A DNA stretch of 64,000 bases from Sphingomonas sp. Mn802worker (GTDB lineage Bacteria > Pseudomonadota > Alphaproteobacteria > Sphingomonadales > Sphingomonadaceae), in NCBI RefSeq assembly GCF_000382485.1, contig NZ_AORY01000011.1:1-64000 (forward strand). The letters are read 5' to 3'. Below the pieces are notes generated by a model, which did not search any database, was not told the origin of the DNA, and was given only the letters and a program-made list of their open reading frames with translations. The position numbers and the translations under genes are program-made. Shown here piece after piece: positions 8,603 through 17,345 of this stretch; within the stretch, counting starts at the first letter, position 1; each line of letters begins with the position of its first letter.

Positions 8603-9082
8603 ATGACGATCAGCGTCGGCGAGCAACTGCCGCAGGTGAAGCTCACCAAAGTCACCACGGACGGCCCCGAGCCGATCGACACTGGTGATTATTTCAAGGG
8701 TCGCCGCGTCGCGTTGTTCGCGGTGCCGGGCGCGTTCACCCCGACCTGCTCGGCCAAGCACTTGCCCGGCTTCGTCGAGAAGGACAGTGCGTTGAAAGCG
8801 AAGGGTATCGATGAGATCGCCTGCACCTCGGTCAACGACGCCTTCGTAATGGGCGCGTGGGGCAAGTCGGCGGACGCGGGCGGCGTCACGATGCTGGCCG
8901 ACGGCAACGGCGACTTCGCCGAAGCGCTGGGGCTGACGATGGACGGCAGCAAGTTCGGCATGGGCACGCGCAGCCAGCGCTATTCGATGGTCGTCAACGA
9001 CGGCGTGGTCGAGCAGCTGAATATCGAGGGCCCGGGCGAATTCAGCGTCAGCTCGGCCGATCACCTGCTCGGTCAGCTGTAA
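8603..9082 (+). CDS. Peroxiredoxin, Prx5-type
   Basis: A 159-residue cytoplasmic peroxiredoxin that reduces peroxides through an active-site cysteine. The motif VPGAFTPTCSAKHLPGFV places the peroxidatic Cys at residue 49, with conserved Pro42 and Thr46; Cys74 (EIACTS) is a second cysteine. Length and motifs fit the Prx5 subfamily, which usually takes electrons from glutaredoxin/glutathione or thioredoxin. The start is the ATG at 8603 (MTISVGEQLP); a much longer open frame upstream is a GC-driven artefact. It is divergent from yqgE and followed by a terminator hairpin. Confidence 0.93.
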   Translation: MTISVGEQLPQVKLTKVTTDGPEPIDTGDYFKGRRVALFAVPGAFTPTCSAKHLPGFVEKDSALKAKGIDEIACTSVNDAFVMGAWGKSADAGGVTMLADGNGDFAEALGLTMDGSKFGMGTRSQRYSMVVNDGVVEQLNIEGPGEFSVSSADHLLGQL

Positions 9083-9090
9083 CGACAGGC

Positions 9091-9119
9091 GCGGGCGGCG
9101 TCAGCGCGTCGCCCGCTTT
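9091..9119 (+). terminator. Probable terminator after the peroxiredoxin gene
   Basis: A stem of GCGGGCG (9091-9097) with CGCCCGC (9110-9116) is followed by TTTC, nine bases after the peroxiredoxin stop. The U tract is short, so termination may be partial. Confidence 0.55.
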
Positions 9120-9166
9120 CATCCGCACGCGGACTTGAAAGCGCAACACACCGGGCATAATCGCTG

Positions 9167-10600
9167 GTGATGACTGCTGCCGACATCGTCCACGAACTGA
9201 ACCGCCTCTACACCGCCTCGGTCGACCGGCTGAAGACCGCCGTCGCCGCCTATATCGCCGATCGGACCGAGCCCGATCCGGCGTGGCGCAAGGACGGGTC
9301 GTTCGCCTACCCAGAGATCCGCATCCGCTTCAACGGCGCACCGTCGCGCACCGCCCCGCCGCGCTCGTTCGGGCGGCTCGTCACGCCGGGCGAGTACCGC
9401 ATCAGCGTGACCAAGCCCGACCTGTTCCACGATTATCTGGTCGAGCAATTGACCTTCCTGATCGAGGATTACGAGGTCGAGGTCGATGCGGTCGCGGGCA
9501 AGCAGGAAATCCCCTTCCCCTACGTGCTCGACGCCGGCAGCGCGCTGAGCCTCGACCAGGTCTCGGCCGCCGAGCTGGCGCGCTGGTTCCCGACCACCGA
9601 GCTCGCCTATATCGGCGACGAGATCGCGGACGGCCTATGGGCATCGTTCGACGGCACGCGCCCGCTGGCGCTGTTCGACGGGCTGCGCACCGATTTCAGC
9701 CTCGCGCGACTGCGCCACTATACCGGCACCCCGCCCGAGCACGTCCAGCGCTACGTGCTGTTCACCAACTACCACCGCTACGTCGACGAATTCGTCCGCT
9801 GGGCCGCGGCGCAAGTCGGCGGTGAGTCGCGCTTCACCGCGCTTTCGGGTCCGGGCGGCGTCATGTTCCGCGCCGGCGACGACCCCGCGATGCTAGACGA
9901 CAGCGCGTGGCGGCGGTTGCAGATGCCGGCCTATCATTTGATGGCGGACGACCGCACCGGCATCACGCTCGTCAACATCGGCGTCGGCCCGTCGAACGCC
10001 AAGACGATCTGCGACCATCTCGCCGTCATGCGGCCCGAGGCGTGGCTGATGATCGGCCATTGCGGCGGCCTGCGCCCGTCGCAACGTATCGGCGACTACG
10101 TTCTGGCGCATGCCTATCTTCGTGACGACCACGTGCTCGACGACATGCTGCCGCCCGAAATCCCCGTCCCCGCGATCGCCGAGGTGCAGCAGGCGCTCGC
10201 GCGCGCGGCGGAGACGATCTCGGGCCAGTCGGGCGAGGAACTGAAGCGTCGCCTGCGCACCGGCACGATCGTCACCACCGACGATCGAAACTGGGAGCTT
10301 CGCTACGCCCGCTCCGCGCTGCGCTTCTCGCTCAGCCGTGCGGTCGCGATCGACATGGAATCGGCCACGATCGCGGCCCAAGGCTATCGCTTCCGCGTCC
10401 CCTATGGCACCTTGCTGTGCGTGTCCGACAAGCCCTTGCACGGCGAGCTCAAGCTGCCGGGCCAGGCCAATCGCTTCTACGAACGCGCGATCAGCGAGCA
10501 TATGCGGATCGGCATCGAGACCTGCGAGGAACTGCGCCGCGAGGGCGACCGCCTCCACAGCCGCAAGCTGCGCGCGTTCAACGAGCCCCCGTTCCGATAA
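9167..10600 (+). CDS. amn: AMP nucleosidase
   Basis: A 477-residue enzyme that hydrolyses AMP to adenine and ribose-5-phosphate, adjusting the adenylate pool. The N-terminal domain (residues 1-170) has the family stretch PEIRIRFNGAPSRT; the C-terminal nucleoside-phosphorylase fold carries VNIGVGPSNAKTICDHLA, GHCGGLRPSQ, DMESATIAAQG and LCVSDKPLHGELK. The order and length fit Amn. Two ATG codons occur in tandem at 9167 and 9170. It is a single gene after the peroxiredoxin terminator. Confidence 0.93.
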   Translation: MMTAADIVHELNRLYTASVDRLKTAVAAYIADRTEPDPAWRKDGSFAYPEIRIRFNGAPSRTAPPRSFGRLVTPGEYRISVTKPDLFHDYLVEQLTFLIEDYEVEVDAVAGKQEIPFPYVLDAGSALSLDQVSAAELARWFPTTELAYIGDEIADGLWASFDGTRPLALFDGLRTDFSLARLRHYTGTPPEHVQRYVLFTNYHRYVDEFVRWAAAQVGGESRFTALSGPGGVMFRAGDDPAMLDDSAWRRLQMPAYHLMADDRTGITLVNIGVGPSNAKTICDHLAVMRPEAWLMIGHCGGLRPSQRIGDYVLAHAYLRDDHVLDDMLPPEIPVPAIAEVQQALARAAETISGQSGEELKRRLRTGTIVTTDDRNWELRYARSALRFSLSRAVAIDMESATIAAQGYRFRVPYGTLLCVSDKPLHGELKLPGQANRFYERAISEHMRIGIETCEELRREGDRLHSRKLRAFNEPPFR

Positions 10601-10704
10601 GGGCCTCTCAGTGACGGCAGTCCGTTGAGCGCCGTCGCCCGGCGGGAAACCATCGCACGGCCATGCGTTACGCACCCGGAATCATTTTTCGCAGGGAGCT
10701 GACC

Positions 10705-11337
10705 ATGGCCGACGAGAGCGACACCCCGACCCCGCCGGCAAGCGGCTCGCCAGCAACGACGCCGCGCCGTCGCGCGCCGCGCAAGACCGCCGCGACGACC
10801 ACCGCAAAGCCGAAAGCGCCAGCAAAGACCGCCGCTGCCGATACGCCGGCCAAGCCCGCGAAGGCGCCACCCAAGCCTCGCTCCAGCAAGCGCACCTCGC
10901 CGAAAACCACACCGCGCACCCGTGTCAGCAGCGCCGCGCATGACGTGAGCGATGCAGTGACGCAAGCGGAGGAACGCGCCGCCAAGGTCGCGAAGACCGC
11001 CGCGCGTCGCACCCGCACCACCGCGAAGAAGGCCGGTGCCGCGACCGGCAAGGCGACAGGCAAGGCCACGGCCAAGGTCGGCGGTAAATGGGGCGCGGCC
11101 GCGATCGCGGGCGGCGTGGCAGCGGTCGGCGCGGCTGCGACCGCTGCAATCCTGTCGCTGCGCAGCTCGTCTTCCCGCGCGACGAAAGACAAGCCGGCAT
11201 CTGCCAGCGCGAAGCACGAGGGTGCCAAGCCCACCGCCACCGCGCACCAGCCCGACGGCGCCGACGCGTCGAAGTCGTTCGAAGCCGGCATTGCCGATGA
11301 GAACACGATCCCGGACGGCGGCACACCGAAGGAATGA
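10705..11337 (+). CDS. Lys/Ala/Pro-rich histone-like protein with a central membrane helix
   Basis: A 210-residue low-complexity protein. Residues 1-125 are rich in Lys, Ala, Pro and Thr (PKAPAKTAA, PAKPAKAPPK), like AlgP or phasin-type tails; residues 129-152 form a Gly/Ala hydrophobic segment (WGAAAIAGGVAAVGAAA); the last 55 residues are polar. The ATG at 10705 has AGGGAG upstream and is preferred to 10663. A positively charged, DNA-binding-like arm tethered to the membrane is suggested, but no function is known. A weak GGAAA-N17-GTT, resembling general-stress (EcfG) promoters, lies about 55 bases upstream. A bidirectional terminator follows. Confidence 0.75.
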   Translation: MADESDTPTPPASGSPATTPRRRAPRKTAATTTAKPKAPAKTAAADTPAKPAKAPPKPRSSKRTSPKTTPRTRVSSAAHDVSDAVTQAEERAAKVAKTAARRTRTTAKKAGAATGKATGKATAKVGGKWGAAAIAGGVAAVGAAATAAILSLRSSSSRATKDKPASASAKHEGAKPTATAHQPDGADASKSFEAGIADENTIPDGGTPKE

Positions 11338-11347
11338 TTCTGACGGG

Positions 11348-11375
11348 CGGGCGGAGCCGTCAGCCCCGCCCGTTC
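11348..11375. terminator. Terminator between convergent genes
   Basis: CGGGCGG (11348-11354) pairs with CCGCCCG (11366-11372) and is followed by TTCTTC on the plus strand. It lies 10 bases after the Lys-rich protein gene and before the 3-prime end of the convergent hydrolase. Confidence 0.6.
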
Positions 11376-11428
11376 TTCGGCATTCGACGCGCCGTCGCCG
11401 TGTTCATGTCGGAATCTTCGTTGTGCGG

Positions 11429-12190
11429 TCAGCGCGCGAGAAAGTCCGCGATCGCCTGCCCCAGTTCGGCCTTGGTCACTGCGCTCATGTGATTGCCCGG
11501 CACTTCGACATAGCGCCCGCCGGGCAGCGCCTCCGCCAAATCCTGCGCCGACCCGTTGTCATCATCCTCGTCGCCCGCAGCGACGAGAACTTGCTGCGTG
11601 ATCGTCTCGAGCGCAGCGCGCGGCGTGTCGACGAACGTGTCGAGCACGCGCAGCAACGCTTGCGGATCGCCCTTGGTCGTCTTGAGAAACGCCTCGGTCA
11701 GCCACTCGCGGCTACCGCGCTCGAACGTGCCCAGATTGGTCAGCACGTTGCGGAAGTACCCGCCTCGCCCCGCCGTCGCGACGATCCCCGCCAGCCCCAT
11801 GCCCGACAGCACCACGCGCTTGGGCGTCGCGCCATTCACCAGCATGCGGACGGTTGTGCGCGCGCCGAGCGAGTAGCCGCCCAGATCATAGTCGGTCAGC
11901 CTCAGGTGCTCGACCAGCGCCAACCCATCGCGCATCAGCGCATCCGCCGGGTAGCTCGCCGGATCGTGCGGCTTTGCGCTGTCGCCGTGTCCGCGCAGGT
12001 CGGGCATGATGACGCGGAAGCCCTTGGCCGCTACCGCCGCCGCGTGGCCGTAACGCAGCCAGTTGGTCTTCGCGTCGGAGAAATAGCCATGGATCAGCAC
12101 CACTGGCCGCCCCTCGCCCAGCTCACGCCACGCGATCCGCGTGCCATCGAAACTGTCGAAGAATTGCGGCTCGATCTCATTACCCGTCAC
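11429..12190 (-). CDS. Alpha/beta hydrolase
   Basis: A 253-residue alpha/beta-hydrolase with VVLIHGYFSD (oxyanion loop), LRGHGDSAKP, the nucleophile elbow GGYSLGAR (Ser) and a late His in VPGNHMSAV. Substrate is unknown. The GTG at 12190 has GGGAG seven bases upstream and overlaps the 3-prime end of the GFA gene by 11 bases; the longer frame to 12274 lies fully within that gene and lacks family sequence. The pair is probably co-transcribed. Confidence 0.88.
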   Translation of the reverse strand: MTGNEIEPQFFDSFDGTRIAWRELGEGRPVVLIHGYFSDAKTNWLRYGHAAAVAAKGFRVIMPDLRGHGDSAKPHDPASYPADALMRDGLALVEHLRLTDYDLGGYSLGARTTVRMLVNGATPKRVVLSGMGLAGIVATAGRGGYFRNVLTNLGTFERGSREWLTEAFLKTTKGDPQALLRVLDTFVDTPRAALETITQQVLVAAGDEDDDNGSAQDLAEALPGGRYVEVPGNHMSAVTKAELGQAIADFLAR

Positions 12191-12632
12191 GCGCTTGCTC
12201 CCACTTGGCGACGAGCGGCTGGTATTCGTCGCTGCGCAGCCGTGGCAAGTCGGCGGTGTCGAGCCAAGGCTCAAGGTGGCTCTCCCAGCCGAAGTGCGAC
12301 GTCGGCCGAAAGCGCGCCGGATCGTCGAAGCTGCCCAGCGTCAGGTCGATCTTCGCGGGCCTCCCGTCGAATGGCTGCTCGACATATTCGAACGTGAGTG
12401 GGGTTCCGCATGCCGAACAGAAGCCGCGCCATGCGATCGGCGAAGAGGCGTATCGATCGGGCTCGCACGTCCACGTGACCGCGTCGCGCAGCACCTGCTT
12501 GAATGCCGCCGCAACACCGCCGGTCGCGCGCTGGCACATGCGGCAGTGGCACAGATAGGCGTCGTTGCCCTCGACTTCGGCCACGTAGCGGACGCGACCG
12601 CACTGGCACCCGCCCGCCATCCGCTCGCTCAC
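12180..12632 (-). CDS. GFA-family zinc protein (glutathione-dependent formaldehyde-activating fold)
   Basis: A 150-residue member of the GFA/CENP-V family. The zinc ligands are visible: CQCGRVRY, CHCRMCQR and CSACGTPL. The family's founding member was described as helping glutathione react with formaldehyde, but most members have no proven activity. The GTG at 12632 has AGGAGG about seven bases upstream; a GTG at 12638 sits too close to that site and an ATG at 12620 is possible. It overlaps the hydrolase gene downstream. Confidence 0.85.
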   Translation of the reverse strand: MSERMAGGCQCGRVRYVAEVEGNDAYLCHCRMCQRATGGVAAAFKQVLRDAVTWTCEPDRYASSPIAWRGFCSACGTPLTFEYVEQPFDGRPAKIDLTLGSFDDPARFRPTSHFGWESHLEPWLDTADLPRLRSDEYQPLVAKWEQARDG

Positions 12633-12657
12633 CCGCACCTCCTCCTATTATAGCTGG

Positions 12658-13113
12658 TCAGCCCGGATAGACGCTCGTCGTCGTCGTCACTACGCGCCAC
12701 ACGCCGCCGGTTCGTCGCTCCCACACGTTCAGCCCGGTGCCGGGCAGATGCACCTCGATCATCGCGCGATCACCTTTCACCAGCGGCCCGCGCAGGTCGA
12801 AGCACGACGCCGCCGTGCCGATCGGAACGCCGCCCAGCGTTGCGCCCTTGACGCCGCCGCCACCGTGGAACGTACCGGACGCGTAGAGGTCGGCGTAGCC
12901 CGGTGGCGCGGGTGGATCGATCCGCCGCGACCTTGCCGCGGACTGCCAGGTTCCGATCACGCGATCGACACACAGCGCCTGCCCCGGCGCGGTGCGCGCA
13001 ACCTCCTCCATCGCCACACCCGCTATGTCGGCAATCTCGTTGCGCGGGTTCGGCTGGCACGCGGACAGGGGAGCGAGCGCGAACAGCACCACCGCCGCGA
13101 CCACGCGCCGCAT
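12658..13113 (-). CDS. Small lipoprotein of unknown function
   Basis: A 151-residue protein with a lipoprotein signal: charged MRRVV, a hydrophobic core and the lipobox LSAC, placing the mature Cys at residue 19. The mature part has two further cysteines (LCVD, SCFD) that could pair in the periplasm, and a WERRTGGVWRVVTTTT strand-rich end. I do not recognise the family. It begins five bases after the asd stop, so it is likely the last gene of an asd transcript. Confidence 0.7.
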   Translation of the reverse strand: MRRVVAAVVLFALAPLSACQPNPRNEIADIAGVAMEEVARTAPGQALCVDRVIGTWQSAARSRRIDPPAPPGYADLYASGTFHGGGGVKGATLGGVPIGTAASCFDLRGPLVKGDRAMIEVHLPGTGLNVWERRTGGVWRVVTTTTSVYPG

Positions 13114-13118
13114 CTACG

Positions 13119-14147
13119 TCAGTCCGCCTTCTTCAGATGCCGCCGCCCCAGCAACTCGGCGATTTGTACCGCGTTCAGCGCCGCACCCTTGCGCAGGTTG
13201 TCGCTGACGCACCACAACGACAGGCCGTTCTCGACCGTCGGGTCCTCGCGCACGCGGCTGACATAGGTGGCATCGTCGCCCGCCGCCTCGATCGGGGTGA
13301 TGTACCCTTCGTCCTCGCGCTTATCGATCAGCATGATGCCCGGCGCCTCGCGAAGGATGCGCTGCGCGTCCTCGGCCGAGATCTCGTCCTCGAACTCGAT
13401 GTTGATCGCCTCCGAATGGCCGACGAACACCGGCACGCGGACGCAGGTCGCGGCGACCTTGATCTTCGCGCCCAGGATCTTCTTGGTCTCGACGACCATC
13501 TTCCATTCTTCCTTGGTCGACCCGTCGTCGAGGAAGCTGTCGATGTGCGGAATGACGTTGAACGCGATCTGCTTGGTGAACTTCTTCGGCTCGGCCGGAT
13601 CGCCGACGAAGATGTTGCGGCTCTGCTCGAACAGCTCGTCCATGCCCGCCTTGCCCGCGCCCGACACCGATTGGTAGGTCGCGACCACGACGCGCTTGAT
13701 CGTCGCGGCGTCGTGCAGCGGCTTCAGCGCGACGACCATCTGCGCGGTGGAGCAATTCGGGTTGGCGATGATGTTCTTGGCGCGATATCCGTCGATCGCA
13801 TCGGCGTTCACCTCCGGCACGATCAGCGGCACGTCGGGGTCCATGCGGTAGAGCGACGAATTGTCGATTACGGTGCACCCCGCCGCCGCGAACTTGGGCG
13901 CATAAACCTTGGTCGCGTCCGATCCGATCGCGAACAGCGCCATGTCCCAGCCGGCGGGATCGAAATGCTCGATATTCTGTATCTTGAGCATACGACCGGT
14001 ATCACCATACTCGATCTGGTCGCCCTGGCTGCGCGACGACGCCAGCACCGCGATCTCGTCGGCGGGAAACTGCCGCTCGGCCAGGATGTTGACCATTTCG
14101 CGCCCGACATTCCCGGTCGCGCCCGCGACCACCACCCGGTAACCCAT
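13119..14147 (-). CDS. asd: Aspartate-semialdehyde dehydrogenase
   Basis: A 342-residue enzyme that reduces aspartyl phosphate to aspartate semialdehyde, the branch point to lysine, diaminopimelate, threonine and methionine. It shows the NADP-binding VVAGATGNVGREM, the catalytic Cys in NPNCSTAQ, and the substrate-binding stretch VPVFVGHSEAINIE. The ATG at 14147 has GGAG six bases upstream; open sequence to 14231 is not family-like. It lies downstream of the MgtC-type gene and just upstream of the lipoprotein gene. Confidence 0.97.
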   Translation of the reverse strand: MGYRVVVAGATGNVGREMVNILAERQFPADEIAVLASSRSQGDQIEYGDTGRMLKIQNIEHFDPAGWDMALFAIGSDATKVYAPKFAAAGCTVIDNSSLYRMDPDVPLIVPEVNADAIDGYRAKNIIANPNCSTAQMVVALKPLHDAATIKRVVVATYQSVSGAGKAGMDELFEQSRNIFVGDPAEPKKFTKQIAFNVIPHIDSFLDDGSTKEEWKMVVETKKILGAKIKVAATCVRVPVFVGHSEAINIEFEDEISAEDAQRILREAPGIMLIDKREDEGYITPIEAAGDDATYVSRVREDPTVENGLSLWCVSDNLRKGAALNAVQIAELLGRRHLKKAD

Positions 14148-14206
14148 CACCATCTCCACTTCGTGCGCTGCGTTGCGGCATTGCGCGACGCGGGGCAACT
14201 GCTTTC

Positions 14207-14923
14207 CTAATCGTGCGTACGCGCCTGCCATGTCGCGTGCACGACCCCGTGCACGCGGGCGAGATGCTCGACGATCGCGTCGAGCTCGTCGCTCGGCACG
14301 TTGGTGCTGACCAACGTCGCGGTCAGCGACAGGCGATCGCCGCCGAGCGGCTGCGTCGACAGTTCGGCCACCGGCAGGCTCTGCGCCTCCAGATGCTCGA
14401 CCAGCATGTCACCCATCGGCCCCGCAACCCCGACCGGCGCGGTGAGCGTAACCGTGTAGGTAGCCTCCAGCGTATGCTGGTCGGTCGGCACCCGGTTGAT
14501 CGCATCGACCAGCGGGCGCAGCAGCGTGTTGGCGGTCAGCACCAGCACCGTCAGCAGCACCGCCTCCGCGATCATGTCGCTGCCCGCGATCGCACCGACC
14601 GCGGCCGAGCACCACAGCGTCGCCGCGGTGTTCAGCCCGCGGACGTGCATCCCCTCCTTCATGATGACGCCCGCGCCGAGGAAGCCAATGCCGGAGACGA
14701 CATAGGCGATCACGCGGATCGACTCGACGTCGCCGCCCAGCCGCTGCCCCAGATCGACGAACGCCGCCGATCCTATTGCGACCAGGGCGTTGGTGCGCAG
14801 CCCGGCGGTGCGCTGCCGCAACTGCCGCTCCGCCCCGATCGCGGTGCCGAGCACCAGCGCCACGACATAGCTGACCAGTGTGTCGAGGAACGGCCACAGG
14901 TGGAAGGTGGTGAGGAAACGCAC
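14207..14923 (-). CDS. MgtC/SapB family membrane protein
   Basis: A 238-residue inner-membrane protein: about four helices in the first 150 residues with the MgtC signature GAERQLRQRTAGLRTNALVA, GAGVIMKEG and RGLNTAAT, then a soluble ACT-like C-terminal domain. Family members are linked to growth under low magnesium and to regulation of ATP synthase in pathogens; here the role is open. The start is GTG at 14923. It begins 13 bases after the S9 peptidase stop. Confidence 0.88.
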   Translation of the reverse strand: MRFLTTFHLWPFLDTLVSYVVALVLGTAIGAERQLRQRTAGLRTNALVAIGSAAFVDLGQRLGGDVESIRVIAYVVSGIGFLGAGVIMKEGMHVRGLNTAATLWCSAAVGAIAGSDMIAEAVLLTVLVLTANTLLRPLVDAINRVPTDQHTLEATYTVTLTAPVGVAGPMGDMLVEHLEAQSLPVAELSTQPLGGDRLSLTATLVSTNVPSDELDAIVEHLARVHGVVHATWQARTHD

Positions 14924-14936
14924 CCGCGCGCCCGCT

Positions 14937-17219
14937 TTACTTCGCCGCTGGCGTCGCGCCCGCCGGCTTGTTCTTCACCTCGCGGTTCAGGAAGTCGAGG
15001 ATCGTCGTCCACAGATGCTCGCTGATGCGCGGCCCGCCGACGCGGTGCGTTTGCCCCGGGTACATCATCATCTCGAACGGCGTCGCGGTCTTCTGCAACT
15101 CGGCGGCGAGCTTGGTCGAATTGTCGAGGAAGACGTTGTCGTCCGCCATGCCGTGGATCAACAGCAACGGATCGCTGATCTTCGGCGCATCACCGACCGC
15201 GCCCGACGCGGCATAAGCCTCGGGCACCTGCCGCGGATCGCCCATGTAGCGTTCGGTGTAATGCGTATCGTACAGCTGCCAGTCGGTCACCGGCGCGCCT
15301 GCCACCGCGGCGGCGTAGACACCCGGCGTCTTCTCCAGCATCTTGACCGACATGTACCCGCCGTACGACCAGCCATAGGTTGCGATCCTGTCAGGCGCGA
15401 CAAACGGCAGCGTCTTCAGATAGTCCGCGCCGGCCTTCTGGTCCTCGACCTCGACCGTGCCCATCGCGTGGTAGATCGTGTCCTCGAACGCCTTGCCGCG
15501 ATTGATCGAGCCGCGGTTGTCGAGCTGGAAGAAGATCCAGCCCTGGCTGACCAGATATTGTGCCAGCGCGCCGTTCCAGTTGCGCATCACCGTCTGGCTG
15601 TGCGGCCCGCCGTAGTGCTGGAAGAACACCGGGTAGCGGCGGCCCTTCTCCAGCTTGGGCGTGATCATCTGCCAGTAGAGCGGCGTACCATCGGTCACCT
15701 TGATGGTGCCGAACTCGGTCGGGCGATGTGCCGCCATGAACGGCGCGTACGGGTGATCGCCCGCGACGCGGTTCTCGTTGATCCACGCGACGCGCTTGCC
15801 CGCCGCATCGGCGAGGTACGTCTGCGCCGGCTGCTGCGGATTGGAGCGCGTCACGATGAAGCGCGTGCCCGTTCCGTCGGCGGTGGCCGAGTTCCACCAG
15901 CCACGCTCGGTCAACCGCGTGACGGCGCGGGTCTTCAGGTCGAGTGCGTAAAGCTGCTGCTCGAGCACATCGTCCTTGTTGGCGAGGAAGTACGCCTTGC
16001 CTGCGCCCTCGTCGACCGCGACCAGCCCGGTCACGACCCACGGCCCGCTGGTCAACTGCTGCCACGCCCCCGCCCGCCACAGCCACAGATGGCCATAGCC
16101 GTCGCGTTCCGACCGCCACAGGATGCTGCCGTCTCTCATCACGCGATAGGCGTCGGTCAGGTTGATCCAGCTCTTCGCGCCCGATTGCTCGGTGAACATC
16201 ACGCTCGACTTGCCGGTCGCGGGGTCGACGCGCAGCATGTCGAGCCGGGTCTGCGCACGGTTCTCGCGCTGGACAAGCAAGGCGGCGCCATCAGGCGTCC
16301 AGTCGACCCGCGCCAGATAGATGTCGGGATCGGCGCCCAGATCGACCTTCACGCGGCCCGAGCCGTCGGGCTTCATCACGTACAGGTCGACCAGCGCGTT
16401 GGGCGTGCCCGCCGCGGGGTAGCGCTGCTGGTAGATCCTGGTGCCCGACGCACCGATCGAGGCGCGCGTCGCGACGTGGACCGGCGCATCGTCGAAGCGC
16501 TCGACCGCGATGTAGCGCTCGTCGGGCGACCACCAGTAACCGGTGCGACGGTCCATTTCCTCCTGCGCGACGAACTCGGCCTCGCCCCAATGGACGGTAT
16601 CGCCGCCACCTGTCGTGATCGCCTTTGCTGCCCCGTGTCCGAGCGGTGCAACCTGTAGGTTCTGGTCGCGTACGAACGCGATATAGCGCCCGCGCGGGCT
16701 GATCGTCGGATTGAGCGCGCCCTTCGTACCCTCCAGCTTGCGCGCCTGCCCGTCGCGGCCTGCCAGGAACAGCTCGCCGTCGATCGGCACCAGCAGGCTT
16801 TGCCCGTCGGGGGACCAGTCATATTGCAGCACCCCGGTCTTGCCGGTCAGCGACCGGTCGCGCTCGCGCTGCATCTTGGCGGCTTCGGACAGTTCGGCGC
16901 CGCTGCCCAGCTTCTTGCTGTCGACCAGCATCCGCTCCGCGCCCGTCGTGGTGTCGAGCGCCCACAGATCGTAGCGCTGCCGCTCATCGGCGCGGTTGCG
17001 GACCGAGGTCAGCAGCGTGCCGTCCGGCGACAACCGCAGCGACTGCGGCTGCGGTCCGGCGAGGTCGGGGCTGCCGAACACGCGCTTGAGCGTCAGCGTC
17101 GATGCTTTTGCCTCGGCCGTGCTGGCAGGGGCCGCGTTGCGATCAGCAGCCACCGCGCTGCCCCCGCTCGCGCACGCGATCGCCATTGCCGCCGCACTCA
17201 CGCTCCACCATGTCCGCAT
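14937..17219 (-). CDS. Secreted S9 family peptidase (dipeptidyl peptidase IV-like)
   Basis: A 760-residue protein with a Sec signal peptide (1-24, ending SAVAA), an N-terminal beta-propeller (about 60-480) and a C-terminal alpha/beta-hydrolase domain. The nucleophile elbow is GWSYGGYMS, the acid lies in HGMADDNV and the His in PGQTHRVGG. DPP4-type enzymes cut dipeptides, usually after Pro, from peptide N-termini in the periplasm. The paired Glu motif FVAQEEMDRRTGYWW, which holds the substrate amino end in DPP4, is present. The ATG at 17219 gives the signal peptide; open sequence to 17696 runs into the divergent flavoprotein gene. Confidence 0.92.
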   Translation of the reverse strand: MRTWWSVSAAAMAIACASGGSAVAADRNAAPASTAEAKASTLTLKRVFGSPDLAGPQPQSLRLSPDGTLLTSVRNRADERQRYDLWALDTTTGAERMLVDSKKLGSGAELSEAAKMQRERDRSLTGKTGVLQYDWSPDGQSLLVPIDGELFLAGRDGQARKLEGTKGALNPTISPRGRYIAFVRDQNLQVAPLGHGAAKAITTGGGDTVHWGEAEFVAQEEMDRRTGYWWSPDERYIAVERFDDAPVHVATRASIGASGTRIYQQRYPAAGTPNALVDLYVMKPDGSGRVKVDLGADPDIYLARVDWTPDGAALLVQRENRAQTRLDMLRVDPATGKSSVMFTEQSGAKSWINLTDAYRVMRDGSILWRSERDGYGHLWLWRAGAWQQLTSGPWVVTGLVAVDEGAGKAYFLANKDDVLEQQLYALDLKTRAVTRLTERGWWNSATADGTGTRFIVTRSNPQQPAQTYLADAAGKRVAWINENRVAGDHPYAPFMAAHRPTEFGTIKVTDGTPLYWQMITPKLEKGRRYPVFFQHYGGPHSQTVMRNWNGALAQYLVSQGWIFFQLDNRGSINRGKAFEDTIYHAMGTVEVEDQKAGADYLKTLPFVAPDRIATYGWSYGGYMSVKMLEKTPGVYAAAVAGAPVTDWQLYDTHYTERYMGDPRQVPEAYAASGAVGDAPKISDPLLLIHGMADDNVFLDNSTKLAAELQKTATPFEMMMYPGQTHRVGGPRISEHLWTTILDFLNREVKNKPAGATPAAK

Positions 17220-17345
17220 CTCATCCTCCGCGCCGCGCTGCTGCGGCTTGTCGGCGGCCGGATTAGCGGTCCGCCGCGCGATAGACCACCCGCAGACCGT
17301 TGCATCGGCGCGGAACCGGAATCGTTGCGCAGTGTTGCCCGCGCG

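Noticed and set aside
10663..10704. Upstream ATG of the Lys/Ala/Pro-rich protein gene
   Set aside because: No ribosome site precedes it, whereas the ATG at 10705 has AGGGAG at the right distance.
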